Source of the DNA: Bordetella avium
Lineage (GTDB): Bacteria; Pseudomonadota; Gammaproteobacteria; Burkholderiales; Burkholderiaceae_B
Length of the DNA stretch: 64,000 nucleotides
Reading direction: 5' to 3'
Assembly: GCF_034424645.1 (NCBI RefSeq)
Contig: NZ_CP139969.1
Location: 310,001-374,000, forward strand
The position numbers were made by a program, and so were the translations under genes. This document shows positions 53,236 to 64,000 of this stretch, piece after piece. Under the pieces are notes generated by a model that saw nothing but the letters and a program-made list of their open reading frames with translations, was not told the origin of the DNA and ran no database searches. Each line of letters begins with the position of its first letter. The stretch's first letter is position 1.

Positions 53236-54561
53236 TCAGGGCAGGCGTAGCAGGCGGTTGATGGCGTCCAGGTCGTCTTCGTTCAGGCTGCCGCTGCTTG
53301 CCTTCAGGCGCAGCCCATCCAGAAGCGTCTGGTAGCGCGCCTGCGCCAGATCGCGTTGTGTGGCGTAGAGCTGTTGCTGGGCATTGAGCACATCCAGGTT
53401 GATGCGTACGCCGAGTTCATAGCCGGTCTGGTTGGCTTGCAGCGCATTGCGGCTGGAAATCTCCCCTGCCTCGAGGGCGCGCACGCGCGCCAGTCCGGTG
53501 AGCACGCCATTGAAGTACTGTTGTGTGGCGCGCAGTGATTCGCGCTTGGCGTTTTCGTAGTCCTGCCGGGCCTTTTGCTCTAGCTGGACTTTTTCGCTTA
53601 CCTGCGAGGAGATGCCGCCGCCCGAGTAAATCGGGATGGACAGGGTCAGGCCCACGCTGTTGTCAATCGGCCGGCCGGCTCCGCCATTACGCAGGCTGCC
53701 ATCGGAAGCGCTGCCGCTGGAGGCGCGCAGATTGAGCGTGGGGTAATGGCCGGAGCGCGCGATCTCGATGTCGCTGCCGGCGATGCGGGTTTGTAACTGG
53801 GCCCGCAGCACCTCAAGCGAAGCCTCCTGGGCTTGTTGTGACCAGTCGCTCAGGCGGGCAGGTTGGGGCGCGGGCAGGGAGACGCCATGCGGCAGTTCGG
53901 CCAGCGCGCCGGGAGGCGAGCCGGTGATCTTGGCGAGCTGGTCGCGCTGGTTCTGGACCTCGTTTTGCAGGCGTAATTCTTCCGCCGACACCAGGTCATA
54001 GCGCGCCTGAGCTTCATAGGTGTCGGTGATGGTGGCGTTGCCCAGTTCGAATCTGCGGTGGGCTGCGGCGAGCTGTTCGGCGACGGCGGCCTTCTCGGCT
54101 TCGGTCGCGGTGAGCGCATCCTGGGCCCTCAAAATGCCGAAATACGCATCCGCCACCCTTAGCACCAGCCCCTGCAGGGATTGCTGCAATTGCACTTCGC
54201 CGTCGGCGACCACCAGTTTGGATTGCTCGAAGCGCTGCCAGCGGGCCCAGTCGAACAGGGGTTGGGTCAGGGAGAGATCCCAGGTGCCCCGGCTGCCGCT
54301 GTGGTCATAAGACAGACCGCGAGTACTGCGAGCCTCGTTATAGACGCCGCTGGTGGAGCCGCTAACCAGCGGCAGCAGGCCGGCGCGGGCCTGCGGCAGT
54401 TTCTCGGCATTGGCCCGGTAGGCCGCGCGCGCGGCGGCATAAACCGGATCACGGGCCAGCGCCTCGCGCCAGACCTGCATGAGATCTTGCGCCTGTGCGG
54501 GCACGCCGGCCGCTGCGGCGCAGAACAAACTCAGTACTGCCGCAAGAGACCGGACGCGCAT
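53236..54561 (-). CDS. tolC: TolC family outer-membrane efflux protein
   Basis: A 441-residue outer-membrane channel: signal peptide MRVRSLAAVLSLFCAAAAG (cleavage near AQAQ), then the internally repeated helical barrel (ANAEKLPQARAGLLPLVSGS and, in the second half, ISRSGHYPTLNLRASSGS-like sequence). Trimeric TolC connects inner-membrane exporters to the exterior. It is five bases downstream of pcm on the same strand. Confidence 0.9.
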   Translation of the reverse strand: MRVRSLAAVLSLFCAAAAGVPAQAQDLMQVWREALARDPVYAAARAAYRANAEKLPQARAGLLPLVSGSTSGVYNEARSTRGLSYDHSGSRGTWDLSLTQPLFDWARWQRFEQSKLVVADGEVQLQQSLQGLVLRVADAYFGILRAQDALTATEAEKAAVAEQLAAAHRRFELGNATITDTYEAQARYDLVSAEELRLQNEVQNQRDQLAKITGSPPGALAELPHGVSLPAPQPARLSDWSQQAQEASLEVLRAQLQTRIAGSDIEIARSGHYPTLNLRASSGSASDGSLRNGGAGRPIDNSVGLTLSIPIYSGGGISSQVSEKVQLEQKARQDYENAKRESLRATQQYFNGVLTGLARVRALEAGEISSRNALQANQTGYELGVRINLDVLNAQQQLYATQRDLAQARYQTLLDGLRLKASSGSLNEDDLDAINRLLRLP

Positions 54562-54566
54562 GCTGC

Positions 54567-55247
54567 TCAGAATTTGAAGTGCGAGACCGTAGCGCCGCGC
54601 AGGGGCTTGACGATGGTTTCGAACAGTTCGACCGTTTCGAAGGTGGCGGCGGTGGTGCGGGTGATGCGACAGGCCGTCATGACAGGCGCTTCGCCCACGA
54701 TCACCACCAGGCGGCCGCCGACGCGCAACTGGTATTTCAGGGCGTCGGGCACGGAAGGCACCGAGCCGGTCACTAGGATGGCGTCATATTCATTCGAGCC
54801 CCAGCCATTGCGGCCGTCGCCGGTTTCAACTTTGACGTCGGTGACGTTATTCAGCTGCAGGTTCTGCTGAGCGAAGGCCACCAGGCGGCTGTCGATCTCG
54901 ACCGTGGTGACTTCGCGCGCCAGATGGGCCAGCAGGGCGGCCTGATAGCCCGAGCCCGTACCGATTTCCAGTACGCTGTCGGCGGCCTGTAGTTGCAGTT
55001 CCTGGGCCAGGCGGGCCTCCAGCTTGGGAGCCAGCATGTTTTGCCGGGTGTCGGCGCCGTTGATTTCCAGCGGGATTTCCAGATCGGAGAAGGCCAGGGC
55101 GCGTAGCGCCGGCGGCACGAACTGTTCCCGGCGCACCTCGAACAGGGCGTCCAGAACACGCGTGTCCAGGACATTCCAGGGGCGGATCTGCTGCTCCACC
55201 ATGTTGAAACGGGCTTGTTCTACGTCGGGCAGGGTTGAGGCGTTCAT
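54567..55247 (-). CDS. pcm: Protein-L-isoaspartate O-methyltransferase family protein
   Basis: A 226-residue SAM methyltransferase. MVEQQIRPWNVLDTRVLDAL (about 17-36) and the SAM motif VLEIGTGSGYQAALLAHLA (about 81-99) followed by VTTVEID are characteristic. Members repair isoaspartate in damaged proteins; the Burkholderiales version beside tolC is divergent from E. coli Pcm. ATG 55247 starts MNASTLPDVEQARFNMVEQQ; a longer frame to 55493 is not family-like. Confidence 0.88.
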   Translation of the reverse strand: MNASTLPDVEQARFNMVEQQIRPWNVLDTRVLDALFEVRREQFVPPALRALAFSDLEIPLEINGADTRQNMLAPKLEARLAQELQLQAADSVLEIGTGSGYQAALLAHLAREVTTVEIDSRLVAFAQQNLQLNNVTDVKVETGDGRNGWGSNEYDAILVTGSVPSVPDALKYQLRVGGRLVVIVGEAPVMTACRITRTTAATFETVELFETIVKPLRGATVSHFKF

Positions 55248-55317
55248 GACGGCTGAAAGAGAAGGACAGTGAACTAAGCGGCCATTGTACCGGCTACCCG
55301 CCAGGCGGGGGGCGCCA

Positions 55318-56142
55318 TTACCACCAGGCGTGGAAGTGATGAACCGGGCCGTGGCCGGAACCCACCGACAGCCGCTCGGCATGGCGGATGGCCTCGGTGA
55401 GATAGGCTTTGGCACGGCGGGCCGCTTCGGGCACGTCTTCGGTCTGGGGCAGTAGCGCGGCCAGCGCCGCAGATAGAGTGCAGCCGGTGCCATGGGTGTT
55501 GACCGTGTCGATACGCCGGCCGGGCAGCTCCAGCATGCGGTCGCCGTCGTACAGCAGATCGACGGTTTCGCTGCCGGGCAGGTGGCCGCCCTTCAGGAGC
55601 ACCCAGCGGTGGCCGGAATAGGCCAGCTTTTCACGCAGCTTTTCCGCCACGCGGCGCATTTCTCTGATGGTTTCGACCGGCCGCTCTTCCAACAGCACGC
55701 CGGCCTCGGGCAGATTGGGCGTGAGCATCGTGGCCTGCGGCAGCAGCGATTCGCGCATCGCGCCCACCGCGCCGCGCTCCAGCAGCAGGTCGCCGCTCTT
55801 GGCGACCATGACCGGGTCCAGCACGACGTGGGCGGGCGTCCAGCGCGCCAGTTTTTCGGCGACGATGCGGATCACGGACTCTTGGCCTACCATCCCGATC
55901 TTGACCGCGTCGATGCGCACATCCGCGAACAGGGTGTCGATTTGCAGGCCGACAAAGGCGGGATCGACCGGCAGAATGCCGGTCACGCCCTGGGTATTCT
56001 GGGCGGTGAGCGCTGCGATGATGGCGCAGCCATAGGCCCCCAGCGCACTCATGGCCTTCACGTCCGCCAGAATGCCGGCGCCGCCTGAAGGATCGACCCC
56101 GGCGATGCTCAGGGCATTGGGTATATGGCGTTCTTTGCTCAT
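55318..56142 (-). CDS. thiD: Hydroxymethylpyrimidine/phosphomethylpyrimidine kinase ThiD
   Basis: A 274-residue ribokinase-fold kinase making HMP diphosphate for thiamine. [20 protein letters not shown] (about 12-31), [22 protein letters not shown] and the catalytic Asp region [17 protein letters not shown] (about 217-233) are intact. It overlaps thiG by four bases, so it is translationally coupled. Confidence 0.94.
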   Translation of the reverse strand: MSKERHIPNALSIAGVDPSGGAGILADVKAMSALGAYGCAIIAALTAQNTQGVTGILPVDPAFVGLQIDTLFADVRIDAVKIGMVGQESVIRIVAEKLARWTPAHVVLDPVMVAKSGDLLLERGAVGAMRESLLPQATMLTPNLPEAGVLLEERPVETIREMRRVAEKLREKLAYSGHRWVLLKGGHLPGSETVDLLYDGDRMLELPGRRIDTVNTHGTGCTLSAALAALLPQTEDVPEAARRAKAYLTEAIRHAERLSVGSGHGPVHHFHAWW

Positions 56143-56936
56143 TTGGCGGTGGAAATCAAACCTTCGGTGGGCGAAGAGGGCACGCCGCTGTAAAGCTTGC
56201 GCGGCACGCGCCCGGCCAGGAAGGCTTCGCGGCCAGCTTCGACGCCTTTTTTCATGGCGCTGGCCATCAGGATGGGGTCTTTGGCGCCCGAGATGGCCGT
56301 GTTCATGAGTACCGCGGCGCAGCCCATTTCCATCGCCACGGCGGCATCGGAAGGGGTGCCCAGACCGGCATCCACGATGACAGGCAGTTTGCTCTGGTCG
56401 AGGATCAGCCGCAGGTTCCAGGGGTTAAGAATGCCCATGCCCGAGCCGATGAGCGAGGCCAGCGGCATGATGGCGACCACACCGATATCTTCGAGCATGC
56501 GGCATTGGATGGGGTCGTCCGTGCAATACACCATGACTTTGAAACCCTCGTCCACCAGCGTTTTGGCGGCCTTGAGCGTTTCGGGCATGTTGGGAAACAG
56601 ATTGGTCGGATCGCCCAGGACTTCGAGTTTGACCAGATCGTGGCCGTCCAGCAGTTCGCGCGCCAGGCGCAGGGTGCGCACTGCATCGTCGGCGGTGTAG
56701 CAGCCGGCCGTATTGGGCAGCATAGTGAAACGCGACGGGGGCACATAGTCCAGCAGATTGGGCTCGCCCGGGTTCTGGCCGAGGTTGGTGCGCCGGATGG
56801 CGACCGTCACGATCTGCGCGCCGCTGGCGTCCAGCGCGGCGCGGGTCTCTGCGAAATCCTTGTACTTGCCAGTGCCGACCAGAAGGCGGGATTGGTAGCT
56901 TTTGCCTGCGATAGTGAGGGTGTCTTGTGAGCTCAT
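56139..56936 (-). CDS. thiG: Thiazole synthase ThiG
   Basis: A 265-residue TIM-barrel enzyme that builds the thiazole ring of thiamine. [20 protein letters not shown] (about 16-35), the Schiff-base Lys region [18 protein letters not shown], and [19 protein letters not shown] are diagnostic. ATG 56936 ([20 protein letters not shown]) is chosen over a frame to 57014. thiS, thiC, thiE and thiO are not seen in the window, nor is a TPP riboswitch upstream. Confidence 0.94.
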   Translation of the reverse strand: MSSQDTLTIAGKSYQSRLLVGTGKYKDFAETRAALDASGAQIVTVAIRRTNLGQNPGEPNLLDYVPPSRFTMLPNTAGCYTADDAVRTLRLARELLDGHDLVKLEVLGDPTNLFPNMPETLKAAKTLVDEGFKVMVYCTDDPIQCRMLEDIGVVAIMPLASLIGSGMGILNPWNLRLILDQSKLPVIVDAGLGTPSDAAVAMEMGCAAVLMNTAISGAKDPILMASAMKKGVEAGREAFLAGRVPRKLYSGVPSSPTEGLISTAK

Positions 56937-57144
56937 GGCGATACGGGACGTGGCTGCGGCGGGCGATGCCCGGCGCGCATGAAAAAAGCAATCGATGTCC
57001 GCATCATAAAACACCCGCCCGTCTTCGCTCTTCTCACGACCCTGAGCATGGCAGGGTTAACGTCCGACCCCCAGACCAGCCAAGCCGTCTGCCGGCCGCG
57101 CAGCAGCAAGCCCTTGGCCGTTGCGGCATGACATCCTCGGGGTA

Positions 57145-57196
57145 GCCCCCCGTGGTGGTGCAGCAAGCAGGCGCGAGCCTGCGCAGCGTGGGGGGC
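57145..57196. repeat. 52-bp GC-rich intergenic palindrome
   Basis: The outer arms GCCCCCC (57145-57151) and GGGGGGC (57190-57196) pair, and inside lies GCAGGC-GCGA-GCCTGC. This resembles a dispersed intergenic element that I recall from Bordetella and Achromobacter genomes; that recollection cannot be checked here. It sits in the 264-base gap (56937-57200) between btuF and thiG, which contains no gene I can support, and probably acts as a terminator-like barrier. Confidence 0.6.
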
Positions 57197-57200
57197 AACA

Positions 57201-58106
57201 CTACCGCGCTTTGTCGATGTCTTCGCACAGCAAGGCCGTGCTGTCGATCAAGCGCGGTCCGGGACGGTAGAGCTGGTCGGCGTTCAGCGCGTAAACATGG
57301 CCGGCGAGTGCGGCGGGCAGGCCGGCGGCGCGCCAATCGCGTTGCAGGGTCTGCGCCTCGCGCGCCGAGGCGACGCCGGCCACGACGGCCTGCGGATTGG
57401 CGGCCAATACGCCTTCGACACTGACCTGAGACGGGAGCAGCGGCGAGTGGCCGAACACATTGACGGCGCCGCACAGGCGCAGGGCATCTCCGATGATGCT
57501 GTTGTCGTTGATGGTGTAGAGAGGCTGGCTGCCGGCCTGCACGAAGACGCGCACCGGCTTTTTGTTGGCATAGCGCGCACGCAGTTGATGCAGGCGTTCG
57601 CGCAGGCGATGGGCTTCGGCGTCGGCGACCTGGCTGGTGCCGAACATATGGCCGAATTGCTCGATGGCTTTGGGGATGTCGTCGAGTTTGCGCGGATCGC
57701 TGTAATAAATTGGGATGCCCCATTTCGCGGGGATGCCAGCCAGTGCGCTGCTAGGTTGCCAGGCGATCAGCAGGTCGGGTGACAGGCTTAACAGCCGTTC
57801 TAGCTCAGGGTGGAAGGGGTCGCCTACGCTAGGCAATGCGCGTGCGGCGGGGGGGTAGTCGCTACCGCGCGCCGTGCCCGCGAGAAAAGCGCCGGCGCCG
57901 GCCGCATAGACCAGTTCGGTGGCGTGAGGGGTCAGGGTGATGGCCCGCCGGGCGGGGGCCAGGAGTGTGAACGCGTGGCCCGTATCGTCGGTCAGCGCGA
58001 TGGGCTGGGCGCCGGCCGGCCATGCGGCCAGCGCCAGAATCATCGCCGCAAGGCGGATAGGTGCAGTAAGGGGTAGGTTCATCGTGGCAAGGGTTGCGCT
58101 GTTCAT
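57201..58106 (-). CDS. btuF: Cobalamin ABC transporter substrate-binding protein BtuF-like
   Basis: A 301-residue periplasmic protein. After a signal peptide (AAMILALAAWPAGAQP), it has the helical-backbone type III binding-protein motifs: RAITLTPHATELVYAAGAG, LPSVGDPFHPELERLLSLSP-DLLIAW, and YTINDNSIIGDALRLCGAVN. Its partners BtuC and BtuD are not in the window. The gene is 15 bases after btuB, behind the cobalamin riboswitch. ATG 58106 or 58082 could start it. Confidence 0.85.
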   Translation of the reverse strand: MNSATLATMNLPLTAPIRLAAMILALAAWPAGAQPIALTDDTGHAFTLLAPARRAITLTPHATELVYAAGAGAFLAGTARGSDYPPAARALPSVGDPFHPELERLLSLSPDLLIAWQPSSALAGIPAKWGIPIYYSDPRKLDDIPKAIEQFGHMFGTSQVADAEAHRLRERLHQLRARYANKKPVRVFVQAGSQPLYTINDNSIIGDALRLCGAVNVFGHSPLLPSQVSVEGVLAANPQAVVAGVASAREAQTLQRDWRAAGLPAALAGHVYALNADQLYRPGPRLIDSTALLCEDIDKAR

Positions 58107-58121
58107 CCTACCCTTGCTGCC

Positions 58122-60059
58122 TTACATGCGCCAGGCCAGATTCAGAAAGACCGTCGAGCCCGGCGTGTTGTAGCCGCGCGCCAGGGTGTAGTCCTTGTTG
58201 AACAGGTTGTTCCAGCGCAAATAGGCCGTCAGGTTTTTGCTCACGTCGTAGGAGGCGGTGAGGTTCACCAAGCCATAGCCACCGAGTTCCTGCGTATTCG
58301 CGGCATTGGCGTAGCGCGGACCCGACCACAGGTACTCGACGCCGGCTGTCGCCGGGCCGAAACGGTGTTCCGCGCTGGCGCGGTAGATCTGACGCGCGCG
58401 CAGGGCGAGGGTGTTGCCATTGTCGCGGTCATGGGGGTCCTGGAAGTCCGCGCTGGCGCGCAGCGTGGTCTGGCCCAAGCGCTGACTGCCGGTGAGGGTG
58501 ATGCCGCGCAGTTCGGCGCGACCTACGTTTTCAGGCGACCACAGATAAGAACCGTCATTGCGATCCGCCCAGACAATCAAGTCTTTGACATGGCTGCGGT
58601 AGGCCACGATGCCTGCCGTGGTGCTGTCATCCACGTAGTGGAGCGACAGCTCGATGTTGCGCGAACTTTCCGGCTTCAGATTGGGGTTGCCCACCGTGCC
58701 CCCGTCATTGCCCCAGTAGAGGTCATTGAAGGTCGGTGCGCGAAACCCTGTGTTGGCACCAATGCCGGCGCGCAGCTGCTGCGTGATATCGAAACCGTAC
58801 TCGGCGCCGCCGGTCACCTTGTTGCCGTAGAGCGTGTTGTGGTCGCTACGCAGGTTGACCTGAACGTGATGGCGGTCGATGCGGGTGCGGTACTCGCCGA
58901 AGAAGGAATTGGTGATGCGCGAATCGACCCCATAGTCGATGATACGGTCCGGCGCGGGCCAAATGCTCTCAAAGAGATCGCCGCTGACGCGCTGCTTCAG
59001 GTGTTCATAGCCCAGCGTGACGGTCTGGTTGGCGGCCAGGTCGAAGGTGTTCTGCCAGGTGTATTGCTCCTGGCGCGTGCGAAAACGTGTTTCGCCGTCC
59101 TCCGGGAAGCCCCAGGTGCCAGGGGCTTGCTGATTGCGCTGCGTGTCCGTGCTTTGGCTCAGGCGCACCGTGCTGCGCCACCAATCGGTCAACTGATTGC
59201 TGCTGCTCAGCGTGTAGAGGTTGATCGTTTGATAAAGACGGTCGTTGTACTCGTTAAACGGTTTGTCAAAGCCCCCGTCGTATTGGCCCTTCATCTTGCT
59301 GTGATAGAAATCGAAGGCGATTTCCTGGCCGGGTTTCCAGGCATAGCCCAGGGACCCGGACACATCGTTCTGCTCGTAGCCGTCGCGGTCGCCGTTATAG
59401 CCCTTGTTGTACTGGCCTCCGACGGTTTTGGCGGTGGCGTTATAGCCGCGGCTGCGGCCATAACCGGCGTTCAGCGCGTAGCGCCAGCCGTCGGCAGCAC
59501 CATCTAGGCCGATGCTGCTGCGGCTGGTGTCGTGCGTGCCGTAGCCGACATCGGCGCGGATGTTCAGGGGGCGGTCGCTGCCGCCCTGGCGCGTGATGAT
59601 GTTGATCACGCCGCCGATGGCGTCGGCGCCATACAGGCTGCTTGCTGCGCCCCGCAGGATTTCGATGCGCTCGATATTGTCCAGAGGCATGCCCTGGAAG
59701 TTGCCGCTGCCCAGCGTGGCCGTGTTCATGCGGCGGCCGTCGATCAGCAACAGGGTTTGATTGGAGTTGGCGCCGCGCAGGAACACGCTGGTTGCCGTCT
59801 GGGGGCCGCCGGTGTGATTGATCTCGACGCCAGGCTGACGTTGCAGCAGCTCGGCGACGCTGCTTTGACCGGCGCGTTCTATCGCGGCGCGCTTGATCAC
59901 GCTGACATCGCCCAGCATGTCCTGCTGTTTTTGTTGGGTCAGACTGCCCGTTACAACGACGGGCGCCAATTCGGTGGGGGTGGCTTGCTGGGCGCTGGCG
60001 GCTACGGGCGCGACACAGGCTAGGAAACCGGCGTAACGCCGGATGGAGCGGGTTTTCAT
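58122..60059 (-). CDS. btuB: TonB-dependent vitamin B12 receptor BtuB
   Basis: A 645-residue outer-membrane receptor. Signal peptide MKTRSIRRYAGFLACVAPVA, TonB box region APVVVTGSLTQQKQQD, plug domain (VSVIKRAAIERAGQSSVAEL and LLIDGRRMNTATLGSGNFQG), and a 22-strand barrel ending in LNLAWRM with an aromatic near the C-terminus. Family length is 610-650. ATG 60059 is set by the signal peptide. Controlled by the riboswitch just upstream. Confidence 0.92.
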   Translation of the reverse strand: MKTRSIRRYAGFLACVAPVAASAQQATPTELAPVVVTGSLTQQKQQDMLGDVSVIKRAAIERAGQSSVAELLQRQPGVEINHTGGPQTATSVFLRGANSNQTLLLIDGRRMNTATLGSGNFQGMPLDNIERIEILRGAASSLYGADAIGGVINIITRQGGSDRPLNIRADVGYGTHDTSRSSIGLDGAADGWRYALNAGYGRSRGYNATAKTVGGQYNKGYNGDRDGYEQNDVSGSLGYAWKPGQEIAFDFYHSKMKGQYDGGFDKPFNEYNDRLYQTINLYTLSSSNQLTDWWRSTVRLSQSTDTQRNQQAPGTWGFPEDGETRFRTRQEQYTWQNTFDLAANQTVTLGYEHLKQRVSGDLFESIWPAPDRIIDYGVDSRITNSFFGEYRTRIDRHHVQVNLRSDHNTLYGNKVTGGAEYGFDITQQLRAGIGANTGFRAPTFNDLYWGNDGGTVGNPNLKPESSRNIELSLHYVDDSTTAGIVAYRSHVKDLIVWADRNDGSYLWSPENVGRAELRGITLTGSQRLGQTTLRASADFQDPHDRDNGNTLALRARQIYRASAEHRFGPATAGVEYLWSGPRYANAANTQELGGYGLVNLTASYDVSKNLTAYLRWNNLFNKDYTLARGYNTPGSTVFLNLAWRM

Positions 60060-60149
60060 CGACAGGTTCTCGGTTGACGCGCGACCCCGCACGTCGTTCT
60101 CGGGACGGGGGCCTCGACATCCCTGGCGAGGGAGGCGGAGCCCGGCTCA

Positions 60150-60285
60150 TATCGAACCGGCTGGTATCGGGCTGCCACGGATAGCGCCGTGGGGACCGTT
60201 GCGGGGGCAGCACAGGCTGGGCCGGCGCGAATCGCCAGCCTTCCTGTTTCCCATTTCACTTTTATGCACGGAGCGATAAAAGTAC
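60150..60285 (-). promoter_or_regulatory. Cobalamin riboswitch upstream of btuB
   Basis: On the minus strand the conserved elements occur in order: a GAAATGGGAA start segment, AACAGGAAGGC, the B12-box core TGTGCTGCCCCCGCAACGG (about 60203-60222) and a closing GATACCAGCCGG (60158-60169). A hairpin ACTTTTAT/ATAAAAGT (60258-60283) precedes them. Binding of adenosylcobalamin should lower btuB-btuF expression. The remaining gap to btuB and the 130 bases to metH hold no further gene. Confidence 0.88.
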
Positions 60286-60414
60286 CGGTTCGGGGTCGAG
60301 ACTCTATCACCGCTACCGGCTAACTAGCGTTATTTTGTTACCATCCCAGCTTGTTTAGGGCGCATTTTTTGCCTTTTTGTCACCTCCAGGGCCTTCGCTG
60401 TGTCTTATCCCCGC

Positions 60415-64000
<3,586 letters not shown>

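Noticed and set aside
56933..57166. 77-codon minus-strand frame upstream of thiG, considered as ThiS
   Set aside because: Lacks the C-terminal Gly-Gly of ThiS and any ubiquitin-like pattern; it starts inside the palindrome.

Overview
The window is a 64 kb piece of a high-GC betaproteobacterial chromosome, most likely a Bordetella or close Alcaligenaceae relative. The basis is gene content and neighbourhoods typical of that group: a Bug-type (TctC) solute receptor, many LysR regulators, a Burkholderiales-type trimeric porin, a DUF3683/FAD/Fe-S fusion oxidoreductase, a ubiE-Tim44 and ubiJ-ubiB set, and rfaE2 and kdsC/kdsD as separate genes. The species is not assigned. No rRNA, tRNA, insertion sequence or CRISPR array was recognised. 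Coding density is high and most genes lie in tight operons with 4-bp ATGA/GTGA overlaps.

Layout. 0-5 kb: the start of a FAD monooxygenase with a regulated promoter, a decayed isochorismatase-type remnant, and a Bug receptor / M20 amidohydrolase / phosphoribosyltransferase operon divergent from a LysR gene. 4.7-8 kb: alkylation repair (alkB, ada) and a YegD-like Hsp70. 8-11.7 kb: the LPS operon kdsD-kdsC-lptC-lptA-lptB. 11.8-20.8 kb: purT, a GbsR/MarR-type regulator, the complete cytochrome bd set cydA-cydB-cydX-cydD-cydC, and apt. 20.8-30.7 kb: a LysR gene divergent from a porin, ilvA, a YqaA-like membrane protein, a 1320-residue FAD/Fe-S oxidoreductase and a GntR regulator. 30.7-34.6 kb: a VOC gene and 5-oxoprolinase genes pxpB-pxpC-pxpA divergent from a LysR gene. 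34.6-38.7 kb: a serA-type dehydrogenase, a DUF411 protein and phoB-phoR. 38.8-51.6 kb: ubiE-Tim44 and ubiJ-ubiB, separated by an 8.4 kb surface-glycan island. 51.8-57 kb: a diiron ferritin-like protein, rfaE2, pcm-tolC and thiG-thiD. 57-64 kb: a vitamin B12 block with btuB-btuF behind a cobalamin riboswitch, divergent from metH, which runs off the right edge.

The most unusual part is the island at 40969-49367. An ABC-2 exporter (permease and ATPase) is followed, mostly by translational overlap, by an acyl carrier protein, a KAS III ketosynthase, two short-chain reductases (one without catalytic Ser and Lys), a NeuD/PglD-type acyltransferase, a Rieske oxygenase, a second left-handed beta-helix transferase, a small phosphoglycosyl transferase and a DegT aminotransferase. 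No processive glycosyltransferase, polymerase or sugar dehydratase is present. My inference is a dedicated pathway that builds a short acyl group on its own carrier protein, oxidises it or the sugar, attaches it to an amino sugar on a lipid carrier, and exports the product for surface decoration. The middle genes look more AT-rich than the flanks, and the island interrupts a ubiquinone gene order that is contiguous in E. coli (ubiE-ubiJ-ubiB), which fits acquisition by transfer.

Other points of note: an Ada protein in which all four N-terminal zinc/methyl-acceptor cysteines are replaced while the C-terminal acceptor Cys321 is kept; repeated dyad-symmetric sites and a strong leader hairpin upstream of the porin; and a GC-rich intergenic palindrome after btuF.
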